Source: Anaerotalea alkaliphila (GTDB taxonomy: Bacteria; Bacillota; Clostridia; Lachnospirales; Vallitaleaceae). From it: a stretch of 39,196 bases of DNA. Below the pieces are notes generated by a model. The model saw nothing but the letters and a program-made list of their open reading frames with translations. It had not been told where the DNA came from and made no database searches. A program made the position numbers and the translations under genes. The DNA is taken from positions 1 to 39,196 of the forward strand of contig NZ_JAAEEH010000028.1 of assembly GCF_010179735.1 (NCBI RefSeq), written 5' to 3'. Of this stretch, positions 18,277 to 27,837 are shown in pieces (the stretch's first letter is position 1; every line of letters begins with the position of its first letter).

Positions 18277-18498
18277 TGCTGTGACAATGATAGCGATGAT
18301 GTGGAAGGTTGCCGCACAAGTATTGTGGGGAATTTCCACGGAGCGAAAGTCATGTTCATGAAACTGGCGACAAGATCACTGTACAATCAAATAGCAATCC
18401 TAAACCATTGCTTGCTCCTGTGTAACGCGATACACACGGCAAAATGTACAGTCACCACTTGTCGTACAAGAAAGTACGAAAAGGAGGCGACTTTTTTT
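18277..18498 (+). ncRNA. Structured 5' leader of the S10 operon (candidate cis-regulatory RNA)
   Basis: The leader folds on paper into several helices. Hairpin I spans 18300-18340: GTGGAA (18301-18306) with TTCCAC (18334-18339), and inside it CACAA (18315-18319) with TTGTG (18323-18327). Helix II joins ACTGTACA (18378-18385) to TGTACAGT (18445-18452) and encloses a hairpin TGTGTA (18419-18424) with TACACA (18431-18436). Just before the Shine-Dalgarno (18479-18487), CGTAC (18463-18467) pairs with GTACG (18474-18478). This excludes an alternative CTTGT (18458-18462) with ACAAG (18466-18470). No gene-like reading frame is seen. E. coli controls its S10 operon through a leader bound by L4; the sequence here is not recognisably the same. 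Confidence 0.55.
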
Positions 18499-18810
18499 AT
18501 GGCAACACAAAAAATGAGAATCAGCTTGAAGGCGTACGATCATCAATTGATCGACCAATCCGCAAAGAAAATCATCGAAACCGCTAAGAAAACGGGAGCT
18601 ACAGTCAGCGGCCCCATTCCCCTGCCTACAAAAAGGGAAGTGGTTACGATCCTGAGGGCGGTGCACAAGTACAAGGACTCCAGAGAGCAATTCGAACAAA
18701 GGACACACAAGCGGTTGATCGATATCATGATGCCGACTGCAAAAACCGTAGACGCGTTGATGCGTTTGGAACTGCCGGCTGGCGTGGATATTAAAGTAGA
18801 CGTGAAATGA
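18499..18810 (+). CDS. rpsJ: 30S ribosomal protein S10
   Basis: S10, 103 residues, a 30S head protein that is also NusE in antitermination complexes with NusB. The start is ATG 18499 with AAAAGGAGG 11 nt upstream and the typical opening [15 protein letters not shown]. The frame is open upstream to 18220 across the leader, but that stretch is not S10-like. Signature segments [20 protein letters not shown] and [17 protein letters not shown] are intact. First gene of the S10 cluster. Confidence 0.98.
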   Translation: MATQKMRISLKAYDHQLIDQSAKKIIETAKKTGATVSGPIPLPTKREVVTILRAVHKYKDSREQFEQRTHKRLIDIMMPTAKTVDALMRLELPAGVDIKVDVK

Positions 18811-18827
18811 TCCGTTGAAGGTATAGA

Positions 18828-18845
18828 TCAAGGGGGAACCCTTGA
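18828..18845 (+). promoter_or_regulatory. GNRA-capped hairpin between rpsJ and rplC
   Basis: TCAAGGG (18828-18834) pairs perfectly with CCCTTGA (18839-18845) around the loop GGAA, a GNRA tetraloop. There is no U-run after it, so it is not a standard terminator. It may mark an mRNA processing or protein-binding site in the 96-nt gap. Confidence 0.5.
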
Positions 18846-18906
18846 AGGAACCGTCTAGGATGATTGCAGAACTTGTAATCCGCTGTAGATTAATTGGAGG
18901 AAGAAA

Positions 18907-19536
18907 ATGAAAAAAGCGATTATTGCAAAAAAAATCGGCATGACACAGATTTTCATGGAAGACGGCACACTGGTGCCTGTAACGGTATTGGAAGCGGGCC
19001 CCTGCTCCGTGGTGCAGGTGAAGACCCAGGCCAACGACGGGTACAGCGCAATCCAGATCGGATTTGTGGACGGAAAAGAGAAGCACGTGGGCAAACCCCT
19101 GCAAGGACATTTCGCAAAAGCGGGCGTTCCCCTGAAGCGGATCCTGAAAGAGTTCAGACTGGACAATGCGGAAGAGTTCCTGGTGGGACAGGAGATCAAG
19201 GCGGATGTGTTCGTATCCGGCGACCTGATCGACGTATCCGGCGTTTCCAAAGGTAAAGGCTACCAAGGCGCAATCAAGCGGCATGGACAGAGCAGAGGCC
19301 CCATGGGACACGGTTCCAAGAGCCATAGGATCGCCGGATCCATGGGTTCGTCCGCATATCCCGCGAAAGTGTTCAAAGGCAAAAAACTTGCAGGACACAT
19401 GGGTGCGGAAGCCGTAACCGTGCAGAACCTGGAAGTTGTGCGCGTGGATGCTGAAAAGAACCTGATTCTTGTAAAAGGCGCAGTGCCCGGACCCAAGAAA
19501 TCCATCGTTGTCGTTAGAGATGCTGTGAAAGCTTAG
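18907..19536 (+). CDS. rplC: 50S ribosomal protein L3
   Basis: L3, 209 residues, one of the first proteins in 50S assembly, reaching the peptidyl-transferase centre with its long loop. It opens [16 protein letters not shown] as usual, and the loop segment [17 protein letters not shown] is present around residue 137. ATG 18907 is preceded by TTGGAGG. It lies 26 nt before rplD in the standard S10 order. Confidence 0.98.
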   Translation: MKKAIIAKKIGMTQIFMEDGTLVPVTVLEAGPCSVVQVKTQANDGYSAIQIGFVDGKEKHVGKPLQGHFAKAGVPLKRILKEFRLDNAEEFLVGQEIKADVFVSGDLIDVSGVSKGKGYQGAIKRHGQSRGPMGHGSKSHRIAGSMGSSAYPAKVFKGKKLAGHMGAEAVTVQNLEVVRVDAEKNLILVKGAVPGPKKSIVVVRDAVKA

Positions 19537-19562
19537 AGTTTGCAGGAAGGAGGAACACGAGA

Positions 19563-20183
19563 ATGGCTAAAGTTGCTGTTTATAATATGGAAGGCAAGCA
19601 AGTCGGCGAAGTGGAATTGAATGATGATATTTTCGCCGTGGAGATCAACAACAATCTGATGCATATGTCTGTTGTGCAACAGCTTGCAAACAGTCGTCAA
19701 GGAACACAAAGCGCTTTGACCCGTGCCGAAGTAAGGGGTGGGGGAAGAAAGCCTTGGAAGCAAAAAGGAACAGGCAGGGCAAGACAGGGATCCATCCGTT
19801 CACCCCAGTGGACAGGTGGTGGTGTGGTATTCGCCCCCAAACCGAGAGACTATTCCTTCAAGCTCAACAAGAAGGAAAAGCGTGCGGCATTGAAATCTGC
19901 CCTCACCGCAAAGGTGAACGAAGCGAAGTTCATCGTTTTGGACAAGCTGGCGTTTGACGAAGTCAAAACCAAGAACATGGTGGCCGTGCTGGACAACCTG
20001 AAAGTAGGCAAAGCCCTGGTGGTCATCAGCGACAACGACAAGAATGTCGTGCTGTCCGCAAGGAACCTGCCGAATGTTAAGACAGCGTCCGTCAATACGA
20101 TCAATGTATGCGACCTGTTGAAATATGACGCATGTGTAGTGACACAAGAAGCGGTTGCTTCAATCGAGGAGGTATACGCATAA
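19563..20183 (+). CDS. rplD: 50S ribosomal protein L4
   Basis: L4, 206 residues. Its extended loop lines the peptide exit tunnel, seen here as GGGRKPWKQKGTGRARQGS near residues 60-78 and SPQWTGGGVVF after it, with no deletion of the type linked to macrolide resistance. In E. coli L4 also represses its own operon through the S10 leader, which makes the structured region before rpsJ relevant. The stop overlaps the rplW start as TAATG. Confidence 0.98.
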   Translation: MAKVAVYNMEGKQVGEVELNDDIFAVEINNNLMHMSVVQQLANSRQGTQSALTRAEVRGGGRKPWKQKGTGRARQGSIRSPQWTGGGVVFAPKPRDYSFKLNKKEKRAALKSALTAKVNEAKFIVLDKLAFDEVKTKNMVAVLDNLKVGKALVVISDNDKNVVLSARNLPNVKTASVNTINVCDLLKYDACVVTQEAVASIEEVYA

Positions 20184-20482
20184 TGGCAGACATCAAATAC
20201 TATGACGTGCTTCTGAGGCCTGTTGTGACTGAAAAGAGCATGGAAGCCATGTCCGATAAGAAATATACTTTCCTGGTGCACCCTGAGGCTACAAAAGGCC
20301 AGATCAAGGAAGCTGTGGAAAGAATGTTCGAAGGCGCCAAAGTCTCCAAGGTGAACACATCCAACAAGGATGGGAAGACCAAAAGACGCGGAACCACATC
20401 CGGCAAGACGGCAAAGACGAAAAAAGCGATTGTAACCTTAACTGCAGAAAGCAAGGACATCGAATTCTTCGAAGGAATGTAG
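20183..20482 (+). CDS. rplW: 50S ribosomal protein L23
   Basis: L23, 99 residues, sits at the tunnel exit and is the docking site for trigger factor and SRP. The start is ATG 20183, overlapping the rplD stop by one base, with GAGGAGG at 20166-20172. The upstream open frame to 20132 lies inside rplD and is rejected. The sequence has the family pattern DVLLRPVVTEKS at the N-terminus, then a basic loop (KTKRRGTTSGKTAKTKKA). Confidence 0.97.
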   Translation: MADIKYYDVLLRPVVTEKSMEAMSDKKYTFLVHPEATKGQIKEAVERMFEGAKVSKVNTSNKDGKTKRRGTTSGKTAKTKKAIVTLTAESKDIEFFEGM

Positions 20483-20503
20483 TTCCTGCATTCTAATAGA
20501 TAC

Positions 20504-20517
20504 ACACGGTACCGTGT
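20504..20517 (+). repeat. Perfect 14-bp palindrome between rplW and rplB
   Basis: ACACGGTACCGTGT reads the same on both strands. As RNA it forms a five-pair stem with loop GTAC. No U-run follows, so it is not an evident terminator, and it lies 16 nt before the rplB Shine-Dalgarno. Confidence 0.6.
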
Positions 20518-20548
20518 TAGCTTTGAAAAAACGAAAGGAGAGACTATC

Positions 20549-21382
20549 ATGGGTATTAAAAAGTTTAGTCCATATACGCCTTCCAGAAGGCATATGACTT
20601 CTTCCACATTTGAAGAGATCACAACTTCGACCCCGGAGAAATCATTGGTTGTAACGCTCAAGAAGCATTCCGGCCGCAACAATCAAGGGAAAATCACTGT
20701 CAGGCATCGTGGAGGCGGCTCCAAGATCAAGTACAGGATGGTTGATTTCAAGAGAAACAAAGACGGCATTCCCGCGAAAGTGGTCAGCATCGAATACGAC
20801 CCCAACCGTACGGCCAACATCGCCTTGATCGCATATGCGGATGGCGAGAAGAGCTACATCCTGGCTCCAAACGGGCTGAAAGTGGGCAACAAGCTCATGA
20901 ACGGACCGGAAGCGGAAATCCGCATCGGAAACACCCTGCCTTTGATCAACATCCCTGTGGGAAGCAGCGTGCACAACGTTGAAATGAAACCCGGCAAAGG
21001 CGGACAGCTTGTCCGTTCCGCTGGCAACGTGGCGCAGCTCATGGCGAAAGAAGGCAAGTTCGCGACACTGCGCCTCCCCTCCGGAGAGATGCGCATGGTT
21101 CCCATCCAATGCAGGGCAACCATCGGCCAGGTCGGAAACGTCGACCATGAACTGATCACCATCGGTAAAGCCGGCCGGAAGCGCCACATGGGAATCCGTC
21201 CTACAGTCCGTGGTTCCGTCATGAACCCCAACGACCATCCACATGGTGGTGGAGAAGGAAAGGCGCCTGTTGGCCGTCCGAGTCCGATGACACCTTGGGG
21301 CAAGCCTGCGCTTGGCTACAAGACAAGAAAGAAAAACAAGCATTCCAACAAATATATCGTAAGGAAACGTGGCGGCAAATAA
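20549..21382 (+). CDS. rplB: 50S ribosomal protein L2
   Basis: L2, 277 residues, is needed for subunit joining and peptidyl-transferase activity. The C-terminal signature [16 protein letters not shown] is intact; H230 lies in the position of the functionally important histidine described in E. coli. N-terminal [15 protein letters not shown] and the RNA-binding central SH3-like and OB-like parts are of usual length. ATG 20549 follows AAAGGAGAG. Standard S10 cluster neighbour of rplW and rpsS. Confidence 0.98.
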   Translation: MGIKKFSPYTPSRRHMTSSTFEEITTSTPEKSLVVTLKKHSGRNNQGKITVRHRGGGSKIKYRMVDFKRNKDGIPAKVVSIEYDPNRTANIALIAYADGEKSYILAPNGLKVGNKLMNGPEAEIRIGNTLPLINIPVGSSVHNVEMKPGKGGQLVRSAGNVAQLMAKEGKFATLRLPSGEMRMVPIQCRATIGQVGNVDHELITIGKAGRKRHMGIRPTVRGSVMNPNDHPHGGGEGKAPVGRPSPMTPWGKPALGYKTRKKNKHSNKYIVRKRGGK

Positions 21383-21422
21383 GCGTTGTCGCCCACTGAA
21401 TAACGAGAAGGAGGTTACTTGA

Positions 21423-21704
21423 ATGGCTCGTTCATTGAAAAAAGGACCGTTCGCCGATGACCATCTGTTGAAGAAGGTAGAAGCGGCTGCGGCAAGCGGA
21501 AGCAATACAGTGATTAAAACCTGGTCCAGACGTTCCACGATTTTCCCGAACATGGTTGGTCTGACCATTGCAGTATATGATGGAAGAAAACATGTGCCGG
21601 TATACATCAATGAAGACATGGTAGGGCACAAACTGGGTGAGTTCGTTATGACCAGGACCTACAGGGGACACGGAAAAGACGAAAAGAAATCCAGAGTCCG
21701 GTAA
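21423..21704 (+). CDS. rpsS: 30S ribosomal protein S19
   Basis: S19, 93 residues, a 30S head protein that contacts S13 and the A-site tRNA. Opening [18 protein letters not shown] and the [15 protein letters not shown] segment are typical. ATG 21423 is preceded by AAGGAGG. It lies 21 nt before rplV. Confidence 0.98.
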   Translation: MARSLKKGPFADDHLLKKVEAAAASGSNTVIKTWSRRSTIFPNMVGLTIAVYDGRKHVPVYINEDMVGHKLGEFVMTRTYRGHGKDEKKSRVR

Positions 21705-21725
21705 TAGGCGAAAGGAGGCTGTACA

Positions 21726-22112
21726 ATGGCTAAAGGACACAGAAGTCAGATAAAACGCGAAAGAAATGCAATTAAAGATACAAGACCCAGTGCTAAGGTT
21801 TCCTATGCAAGATTATCCACGACCAAAGCCAAAATCGTTCTGGACACCATCAGGGGAAAAGACGTGGCGTCTGCAATCGGCATCTTGGCGTTCACGCCCC
21901 GGTATGGTGCAAGGGTGATCGAGAAGGTATTGAAATCGGCGGTGGCCAATGCGGAAAACAACAATGGTCTGGATGCTGCGAAGCTTTATGTGGACGAGTG
22001 CTTTGCGGGAGCGGGCCCTACGCTGAAAAGGGTGAGGCCCAGAGCGCAGGGTAGAGCGTACAGGATCGAAAAGAGAACAAGTCATATCACAATCATTTTG
22101 AACGAAAGATAG
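21726..22112 (+). CDS. rplV: 50S ribosomal protein L22
   Basis: L22, 128 residues, binds all 23S domains and sends a beta-hairpin into the exit tunnel. The hairpin is visible as [20 protein letters not shown] near the C-terminus, with no insertion or deletion of the kind that alters macrolide response. The N-terminus has about 20 extra basic residues before the conserved [16 protein letters not shown] 21726 follows AAAGGAGG. Part of the S10 cluster. Confidence 0.97.
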   Translation: MAKGHRSQIKRERNAIKDTRPSAKVSYARLSTTKAKIVLDTIRGKDVASAIGILAFTPRYGARVIEKVLKSAVANAENNNGLDAAKLYVDECFAGAGPTLKRVRPRAQGRAYRIEKRTSHITIILNER

Positions 22113-22126
22113 ATAGGAGGTAGAGC

Positions 22127-22786
22127 ATGGGACAGAAAGTAAATCCTCATGGCCTAAGGGTTGGGATCATCAAAGGATGGGACTCCAAGTGGTACGCCGA
22201 CAAGAAGAGCTTCTCGGACCTGATCGTTGAAGATTATAAAATGAGAAAGTTCCTGAAGAAAAAGCTTTATGCCGCAGGCATTTCCAAGATTGAAATCGAG
22301 AGAGCCTCCGAGCGCGTAAAGATCAACATATATACTGCAAAACCCGGCATCGTCATCGGCAGGGGCGGAACCGCCATCGAAGAGCTGCGTGCCGAACTGC
22401 AGAAGATGTCTCAAAGCAAAGTGTTCATCAACATTGTGGAAGTGAAAAGACCGGAGAAGGACTCCCAGCTGGTTGCGGAGAACGTGGCCCAGCAGTTGGA
22501 GAACCGCGTGTCTTTCAGAAGGGCAATGAAGCAAGTGATGGGACGCAGCATGAAATCCGGCGCCCTGGGAATCAAGGTTGCCTGTTCCGGACGTCTTGGC
22601 GGAGCGGAAATCGCCCGTGGCGAAAGCTACAGCGAAGGAACCATCCCCCTGCAGACACTGCGTGCGGACATCGATTATGGATTTGCTGAAGCAAACACCA
22701 CGTATGGAAAAATCGGTGTGAAAGTTTGGATCTACAATGGTGAAGTTCTTCCTGAAAAAGTTAAGACAGAAGGGAGCGAACAATAA
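22127..22786 (+). CDS. rpsC: 30S ribosomal protein S3
   Basis: S3, 219 residues, lines the mRNA entry channel. It opens [18 protein letters not shown]. The type II KH domain is shown by [15 protein letters not shown], and the C-terminal domain by [10 protein letters not shown]. Shine-Dalgarno AGGAGG precedes ATG 22127. The stop TAA ends at 22786 and rplP starts at the next base, so translation is probably coupled. Confidence 0.98.
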   Translation: MGQKVNPHGLRVGIIKGWDSKWYADKKSFSDLIVEDYKMRKFLKKKLYAAGISKIEIERASERVKINIYTAKPGIVIGRGGTAIEELRAELQKMSQSKVFINIVEVKRPEKDSQLVAENVAQQLENRVSFRRAMKQVMGRSMKSGALGIKVACSGRLGGAEIARGESYSEGTIPLQTLRADIDYGFAEANTTYGKIGVKVWIYNGEVLPEKVKTEGSEQ

Positions 22787-23227
22787 ATGTTAATGCCAAA
22801 AAGAGTTAAAAGACGCAAGCAGTTCCGTGGAAACATGCGCGGAAAAGCTTTGAGAGGAAATACAATCATGTACGGTGAATTCGGCATCGTGGCCACCGAG
22901 CCCTGCTGGATCACGGCCAACCAGATCGAGTCCGCGCGTATCGCGATGACCCGCCATATCAAGCGTGGCGGTAAGGTTTGGATCAAGATTTTCCCCGACA
23001 AGCCCGTAACATCCAAGCCTGCCGAGACACGGATGGGTTCCGGTAAGGGATCTCCCGAATACTGGGTAGCGGTTGTCAAGCCCGGCCGGGTCATGTTCGA
23101 ACTTGCCGGTGTACAAGAAGATGTAGCAAGAGAAGCATTGCGGCTTGCGACACACAAATTGCCTGTAAAATGCAAAATCGTTTCTCGCGCAGAGTTAGAA
23201 GGCGGTGATAATTGTGAAAACAACTAA
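22787..23227 (+). CDS. rplP: 50S ribosomal protein L16
   Basis: L16, 146 residues, organises the A-site finger region of 23S rRNA. The start [15 protein letters not shown] at 22787 follows the family pattern; an ATG two codons later is less likely. Central [21 protein letters not shown] is canonical. The AAGGGAG site lies inside the end of rpsC, and the 3' end overlaps rpmC by 14 nt. Confidence 0.98.
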   Translation: MLMPKRVKRRKQFRGNMRGKALRGNTIMYGEFGIVATEPCWITANQIESARIAMTRHIKRGGKVWIKIFPDKPVTSKPAETRMGSGKGSPEYWVAVVKPGRVMFELAGVQEDVAREALRLATHKLPVKCKIVSRAELEGGDNCENN

Positions 23228-23423
23228 AATGATGGATGAATTGAGAAACAAATCCGCTGCGGAACTTTCCGAAGCATTGGTAGCAGCCAAAAAAGAATTA
23301 TTCAACCTCAGATTCCAGAATGCGACCAACCAGTTGGACAACACAAGCAGAATTACCGAGGTTCGTAAAAACATAGCCAGGATACAAACAATTATGACTG
23401 AACAGCTGAAACCGGCTAAGTAG
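23214..23423 (+). CDS. rpmC: 50S ribosomal protein L29
   Basis: L29, 69 residues if begun at GTG 23214; a second in-frame GTG at 23205 would add three residues. The 23214 start gives [18 protein letters not shown] and has AAGGCGGTG at a good distance inside the rplP end. The family core [20 protein letters not shown] is clear. L29 lies near the tunnel exit beside L23. The exact start is the only doubt. Confidence 0.95.
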   Translation: MKTTKMMDELRNKSAAELSEALVAAKKELFNLRFQNATNQLDNTSRITEVRKNIARIQTIMTEQLKPAK

Positions 23424-23446
23424 TCATCTGGAGAGGAGGAAATACC

Positions 23447-23704
23447 GTGGCTGATAGAAATATGAGAAAAACGCGTGTTGGAATCGTGTCGAGCGACAAG
23501 ATGGATAAAACGATTGTTGTGAAAATCGTCAACAGTGTGAAGCATCCTCTTTACGGGAAGGTAATCAAGAGAACCTACAAGCTGAAGGCACATGACGAAA
23601 ACAACGAATGCCAGATCGGCGACAAAGTGAAAGTGATGGAAACCAGACCGTTGTCCAAGGACAAAAGGTGGAGACTCGTAGAAATCATCGAGAAAGTAAA
23701 ATAG
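23447..23704 (+). CDS. rpsQ: 30S ribosomal protein S17
   Basis: S17, 85 residues, an OB-fold protein binding 16S rRNA early in assembly. The start is GTG 23447 with GAGAGGAGG upstream. The motifs [10 protein letters not shown] and [19 protein letters not shown] are typical, and the C-terminal basic end [10 protein letters not shown] is complete. It is followed 58 nt later by rplN. Confidence 0.97.
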   Translation: MADRNMRKTRVGIVSSDKMDKTIVVKIVNSVKHPLYGKVIKRTYKLKAHDENNECQIGDKVKVMETRPLSKDKRWRLVEIIEKVK

Positions 23705-23762
23705 CATAGGGTTTGTTGCGGCTGTGGATCCATGGCTGTGACCGGAAGAAGGAGGCTTAAGC

Positions 23763-24131
23763 ATGATTCAACAGGAATCAAGACTTAGAGTAGCTGACAA
23801 CACTGGGGCCAAAGAACTTTTGTGTATCCGCGTAATGGGCGGTTCCACGAGAAGATATGCCAACATCGGTGATGTGATTGTCGCTACGGTTAAAGATGCA
23901 ACACCAGGTGGCGTTGTTAAAAAAGGCGACGTTGTCAAGGCGGTTGTCGTACGTACAGTCAAAGGCGTACGTCGTAAAGACGGCTCATATATCAAATTCG
24001 ACCAGAATGCCGCTGTCATCATCAAAGACGACAAGACCCCCAAGGGAACAAGGATCTTCGGACCCGTAGCCAGGGAGCTGAGAGAAAAGAAATACATGAA
24101 AATCCTGTCTTTAGCACCAGAAGTATTGTAG
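23763..24131 (+). CDS. rplN: 50S ribosomal protein L14
   Basis: L14, 122 residues, forms inter-subunit bridges and is the docking site of the silencing factor RsfS. It opens [19 protein letters not shown] and ends [11 protein letters not shown] as in most bacteria. Shine-Dalgarno AAGGAGG lies upstream. First gene of the spc-type portion, 12 nt before rplX. Confidence 0.98.
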   Translation: MIQQESRLRVADNTGAKELLCIRVMGGSTRRYANIGDVIVATVKDATPGGVVKKGDVVKAVVVRTVKGVRRKDGSYIKFDQNAAVIIKDDKTPKGTRIFGPVARELREKKYMKILSLAPEVL

Positions 24132-24143
24132 GAGGTGTAACAA

Positions 24144-24479
24144 GTGGCAAACATTAAACTGAAAGTCGGCGACAACGTTAGAGTCATCGCCGGTAAAGAT
24201 AAGAACAAAGAAGGAAAGATCCATTCCATCGACCGCAAGAAGGGAAGAGTGGTAGTGGAGGGTGTCAACATGATCACCAAACACACGAAGCCGAGCCCCT
24301 CCAACCAACAGGGTGGAATCGTTCACCAGGAAGCGGCCATCGACGCTTCCAATGTCATGTACCTGCACAAGGGCAAGCCCACAAGGCTCGGCATCAAGGT
24401 GACGACAGAAGAAAGAAACGGCGTACAGAAAACCGTCCGTCAAAGAGTCGCCAAATCCACCGGCGAATTGATAGACTAG
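24144..24479 (+). CDS. rplX: 50S ribosomal protein L24
   Basis: L24, 111 residues, an assembly initiator with an N-terminal KOW motif ([20 protein letters not shown]). The start is GTG 24144 with GGAGGTG upstream. The segment [18 protein letters not shown] is the standard family core. Lies 19 nt before rplE. Confidence 0.97.
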   Translation: MANIKLKVGDNVRVIAGKDKNKEGKIHSIDRKKGRVVVEGVNMITKHTKPSPSNQQGGIVHQEAAIDASNVMYLHKGKPTRLGIKVTTEERNGVQKTVRQRVAKSTGELID

Positions 24480-24498
24480 AAGAGAGGAGGTCAAATCC

Positions 24499-25038
24499 GT
24501 GAGTAGATTGATTGAGACATACAACAAGGAAATCAAGGAAGCCATGATGAAGAAGTTCGAATACAAAAGCATCATGGAAGTTCCCAAAATCGAAAAGATC
24601 ATCATCAACATGGGCGTGGGCGAAGCAAAAGAGAACCAGAAGGTGCTGGACTTCGCTGTAGGCGACCTGCAGATCATTTCCGGACAGAAGCCCTTGGTGC
24701 TGAAGGCAAAGAAATCCGTAGCCGCCTTCAAACTTAGGGAAGGCATGAACATCGGCGCCAAAGTGACGCTGCGCGGAAAAAGGATGTATGAATTCGCAGA
24801 CCGCCTCATCAACCTGGCGTTGCCCCGTGTGCGCGACTTCAGAGGTGTTAACCCCAACTCCTTCGACGGCAGAGGAAACTATGCCCTTGGAATCAAGGAG
24901 CAGATCATTTTCCCGGAAATCGAATACGACAAGATCGACAAAGTCCGCGGCATGGACGTCATCTTCGTCACAACAGCCAAAACCGATGAAGAAGCAAGAG
25001 AACTGTTAACACTGTTCGGAATGCCCTTTAGAAAATAA
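24499..25038 (+). CDS. rplE: 50S ribosomal protein L5
   Basis: L5, 179 residues, binds 5S rRNA and contacts P-site tRNA and S13. The start is GTG 24499 with GAGAGGAGG 8 nt upstream. Recognised by [32 protein letters not shown] and the C-terminal [16 protein letters not shown]. The gap to rpsN is 11 nt. Confidence 0.98.
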   Translation: MSRLIETYNKEIKEAMMKKFEYKSIMEVPKIEKIIINMGVGEAKENQKVLDFAVGDLQIISGQKPLVLKAKKSVAAFKLREGMNIGAKVTLRGKRMYEFADRLINLALPRVRDFRGVNPNSFDGRGNYALGIKEQIIFPEIEYDKIDKVRGMDVIFVTTAKTDEEARELLTLFGMPFRK

Positions 25039-25049
25039 GGAGGTCCACG

Positions 25050-25235
25050 ATGGCAAAAACTGGTATGAAGGTAAAACAACAACGTCCTGCCAAGTTTTCC
25101 ACACAGGCTTACACGCGTTGCAAGCTCTGCGGAAGACCCCACGGATATTTGAGAAAATACGGAATCTGCAGAATCTGCTTCCGTGAACTCGCATATAAAG
25201 GACAAATCCCTGGCGTTAGAAAAGCCAGCTGGTAA
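25050..25235 (+). CDS. rpsN: 30S ribosomal protein S14 type Z (zinc form)
   Basis: Short S14, 61 residues, of the zinc-binding type common in Bacillota. The cysteines C24, C27, C40 and C43 form the zinc ribbon. It ends [11 protein letters not shown] as in that family. ATG 25050 follows AAGGAGG. A zinc-free long paralogue may exist elsewhere in the genome but none is in this window. Confidence 0.98.
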   Translation: MAKTGMKVKQQRPAKFSTQAYTRCKLCGRPHGYLRKYGICRICFRELAYKGQIPGVRKASW

Positions 25236-25262
25236 GTACAGAGAAGGAAGGAGGCAACACCC

Positions 25263-25664
25263 ATGACAATGAGCGATCCTATTGCAGATATGCTGTCAAG
25301 AATCCGCAACGCCAACGTGGCCAAGCATAATTTCGTGAACATCCCCGTTTCCAAGATGAAACTGGCAATCGTGGACATCCTGGTGAATGAAGGCTACATC
25401 AAGGGGTACAAGATTGTGGATGAAGGAAACTTTAAAGTGATCCGTGCGGAGCTTAAGTACGGTAAAGATAAGAACGAGAAGGTAATCTCCGGAATCAAGA
25501 AGATTTCCAAACCCGGCCTGCGCGTGTACGCAGCCAAGGAAGAACTGCCAAGAGTGCTTGGAGGCCTTGGAACAGCCATCATCTCCACAAACAAAGGTGT
25601 CATCACTGACAAGGAAGCCAGAAAGCAAAACATTGGTGGCGAAGTCATCGCGTTCATCTGGTAG
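25263..25664 (+). CDS. rpsH: 30S ribosomal protein S8
   Basis: S8, 133 residues, binds helix 21 of 16S rRNA; in E. coli it represses the spc operon by binding a mimic of that helix near rplE. It opens [18 protein letters not shown] and ends [12 protein letters not shown] 25263 has AAGGAGG at a better distance than the second ATG at 25269. I did not find an obvious S8 mRNA site in the short gaps here. Confidence 0.98.
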   Translation: MTMSDPIADMLSRIRNANVAKHNFVNIPVSKMKLAIVDILVNEGYIKGYKIVDEGNFKVIRAELKYGKDKNEKVISGIKKISKPGLRVYAAKEELPRVLGGLGTAIISTNKGVITDKEARKQNIGGEVIAFIW

Positions 25665-25721
25665 ATACAAGGTGAAAAAGTAGCTCCGGCTATTACAATG
25701 CAACCGTTAGGAGGAAAAGAA

Positions 25722-26264
25722 ATGTCACGGATCGGAAGAAAGCCTGTGGAAGTGCCCGCAGGTGTGGAAATTAAAATCGGCGAAGACAACACCGTCGTTG
25801 TCAAAGGCCCCAAAGGAACATTGGAAAGACAACTGCCCAAGGAAATGAAAATCTCTTTGGAAGAGAACCGTTTGGAAGTCGCAAGACCCAACGACCTGAA
25901 GAAGATGAGGGCCCTGCACGGATTGACCAGAACTTTGTTGTCCAATATGGTTGAAGGTGTCACCAAAGGTTTCGAGAAGAAGCTGGAAATCAACGGTGTA
26001 GGATACAGAGTACAGAAGCAAGGAAAAAAACTTGTATTCTCCCTTGGATATAGCCATCCCGTAGAAATGGAAGATCCTGAAGGAATCGAAACTGTCGTGG
26101 AAGGAACCAACGTCATCATCGTCAAAGGCATCAACAAAGAGCGTGTGGGACAGTTCGCGGCGGAAATCAGATTCAAGAGACCGCCAGAGCCTTACAAGGG
26201 CAAAGGAATCAAATATGCGAATGAAGTCATCAAACGCAAAGAAGGAAAATCCGGTAAAAAATAG
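25722..26264 (+). CDS. rplF: 50S ribosomal protein L6
   Basis: L6, 180 residues, lies near the sarcin-ricin loop where elongation factors act. The start is ATG 25722 with AGGAGG 7 nt upstream and the usual opening [15 protein letters not shown]; the in-frame ATG at 25698 is rejected. The C-terminal signature [20 protein letters not shown] is complete. Confidence 0.98.
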   Translation: MSRIGRKPVEVPAGVEIKIGEDNTVVVKGPKGTLERQLPKEMKISLEENRLEVARPNDLKKMRALHGLTRTLLSNMVEGVTKGFEKKLEINGVGYRVQKQGKKLVFSLGYSHPVEMEDPEGIETVVEGTNVIIVKGINKERVGQFAAEIRFKRPPEPYKGKGIKYANEVIKRKEGKSGKK

Positions 26265-26282
26265 TAAAGGGGTGAATCCAAG

Positions 26283-26651
26283 ATGATTAAAAAAGAAGCA
26301 AGAACCAAGGTTCGTGTGAAAAAGCACATGAAGCTCAGGAACAAGATCAGTGGTACGGCAGACAGACCACGCTTGAGTGTATATAGAAGCAACAACCACA
26401 TCTACGCGCAAGTCATAGACGATGTCAAAGGCCATACTTTGGTTGCAGCCTCCACAATGGAAAAAGCAGTTGCAGAAGCTGTGGCAAAAACAAACGATGT
26501 GGAAGCAGCGGCGGCCGTTGGCGCGGCAGTAGCCAAAAAGGCTTTGGAAAAAGGAATCGAAACCGTTGTATTTGACCGTGGAGGATACATCTACCATGGA
26601 AAAGTGAAAGCTTTGGCGGATGCTGCCAGAGAAGCTGGACTGAAATTCTAA
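26283..26651 (+). CDS. rplR: 50S ribosomal protein L18
   Basis: L18, 122 residues, binds 5S rRNA with L5 and L25. Recognised by the basic N-terminus [17 protein letters not shown], then [20 protein letters not shown] and the C-terminal [20 protein letters not shown]. Shine-Dalgarno AAAGGGGTG. Lies 16 nt before rpsE. Confidence 0.98.
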   Translation: MIKKEARTKVRVKKHMKLRNKISGTADRPRLSVYRSNNHIYAQVIDDVKGHTLVAASTMEKAVAEAVAKTNDVEAAAAVGAAVAKKALEKGIETVVFDRGGYIYHGKVKALADAAREAGLKF

Positions 26652-26667
26652 GACAGGAGGCAAGTAG

Positions 26668-27177
26668 ATGAAACGTACAATCATAGATGCCAGTGCGCTT
26701 GAGCTTACTGAAAAGGTCGTCACCATCAGACGTGTTACAAAAGTCGTTAAAGGTGGACGGAACTTCAGATTCGCCGCGATTGTCGTCGTTGGCGACGGCA
26801 ATGGGCACGTAGGTGCAGGCATGGGAAAAGCTACAGAGATTCCTGAAGCGATCCGCAAAGGAATTGAAGATGCAAAGAAAAAACTGATCCACGTGCCGAT
26901 CGACAAGAACGGAACCATTCCCCACGACTTCATGGGAAATTTCGGAAGCGCCGTTGTGCTCCTGAAAAAGGCTCCGGACGGAACAGGCGTCATCGCAGGC
27001 GGACCTGCCCGTGCAGTGCTTGAGTTGGCAGGGGTCAAGAACATCCGGACAAAGTCCTTGGGATCCAACAACAAGAACAACGTTGTATTGGCAACCATCA
27101 ATGGACTGGCCGGCTTGAAGACACCTGAACAGGTAGCAAAGCTGCGTGGCAAGTCCGTCAGCGAGATTTTAGGTTAG
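26668..27177 (+). CDS. rpsE: 30S ribosomal protein S5
   Basis: S5, 169 residues, affects decoding accuracy and is the spectinomycin contact protein. The double-stranded RNA-binding N-terminal domain holds [20 protein letters not shown]; the loop VVKGGR is in the usual wild-type form. The C-terminal domain begins at [16 protein letters not shown] 26668 follows AGGAGG. Confidence 0.98.
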   Translation: MKRTIIDASALELTEKVVTIRRVTKVVKGGRNFRFAAIVVVGDGNGHVGAGMGKATEIPEAIRKGIEDAKKKLIHVPIDKNGTIPHDFMGNFGSAVVLLKKAPDGTGVIAGGPARAVLELAGVKNIRTKSLGSNNKNNVVLATINGLAGLKTPEQVAKLRGKSVSEILG

Positions 27178-27189
27178 GAGGGAACCACG

Positions 27190-27372
27190 ATGGCAGGCAA
27201 ATTGAAAATCACTTTGGTAAGGTCGACAATCGGATCCATTCCTAAGCACAAAAAGACGACGGAAGCGTTGGGGCTGACCAAGCTGAACAAAAGCGTGGAG
27301 CAGCAGGACAACGCCGCAATCCGTGGAATGGTAAGAAAAATCAGCCATTTGGTGAAAGTGGAAGAAATATAA
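27190..27372 (+). CDS. rpmD: 50S ribosomal protein L30
   Basis: L30, 60 residues, of the short bacterial type. Family pattern [18 protein letters not shown] then [20 protein letters not shown] is clear. ATG 27190 follows GGAGGGAACC. It lies between rpsE and rplO as in most Bacillota. Confidence 0.96.
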   Translation: MAGKLKITLVRSTIGSIPKHKKTTEALGLTKLNKSVEQQDNAAIRGMVRKISHLVKVEEI

Positions 27373-27396
27373 TCATAGGCGAGGAGGTGTAAGGAA

Positions 27397-27837
27397 ATGA
27401 ACTTGACAGACTTGAGACCGAATGCTGGCGCAAACGAAGCCGGCTACAGAAAAGGCAGAGGCCATGGATCTGGAAACGGCAAGACAGCAGGCCGTGGACA
27501 TAAAGGACAAGGAGCCCGTTCCGGAGGCGGAAAAGGCCCCGGATTCGAGGGTGGACAGATGCCCTTGTACAGGCGTCTCCCCAAAAGAGGCTTCACCAAC
27601 AGGAATTCCAAGGAGATTGTTGGCATCAACCTGCAGGCTTTGGACAGGTTTGAAGACGGCGCCGTAGTGGACGTTATAGCAATGATCCAAAGCGGTCTGG
27701 TCAAAAACCCCAAGGATGGCGTGAAAATTCTCGGTTACGGTGAAATCGCCAAAAAATTGACTGTTAAAGCCAATGCTTTCAGCCAGGCAGCCATTGAAAA
27801 AATTGAAGCAGCTGGTGGGAAAGCCGAGGTGATCTAG
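27397..27837 (+). CDS. rplO: 50S ribosomal protein L15
   Basis: L15, 146 residues, a late-assembly 50S protein. The extended glycine- and basic-rich N-terminus ([20 protein letters not shown], then [17 protein letters not shown]) threads through rRNA. ATG 27397 follows GAGGAGGTG. The stop TAG is immediately followed by the secY start, so SecY translation is likely coupled to L15. Confidence 0.98.
   Translation: MNLTDLRPNAGANEAGYRKGRGHGSGNGKTAGRGHKGQGARSGGGKGPGFEGGQMPLYRRLPKRGFTNRNSKEIVGINLQALDRFEDGAVVDVIAMIQSGLVKNPKDGVKILGYGEIAKKLTVKANAFSQAAIEKIEAAGGKAEVI

Noticed and set aside
18220-18498. In-frame extension of rpsJ upstream by 93 codons.
   Set aside because: It covers the promoter and leader, has no ribosome binding site and is unlike S10; the ATG at 18499 has a strong Shine-Dalgarno.
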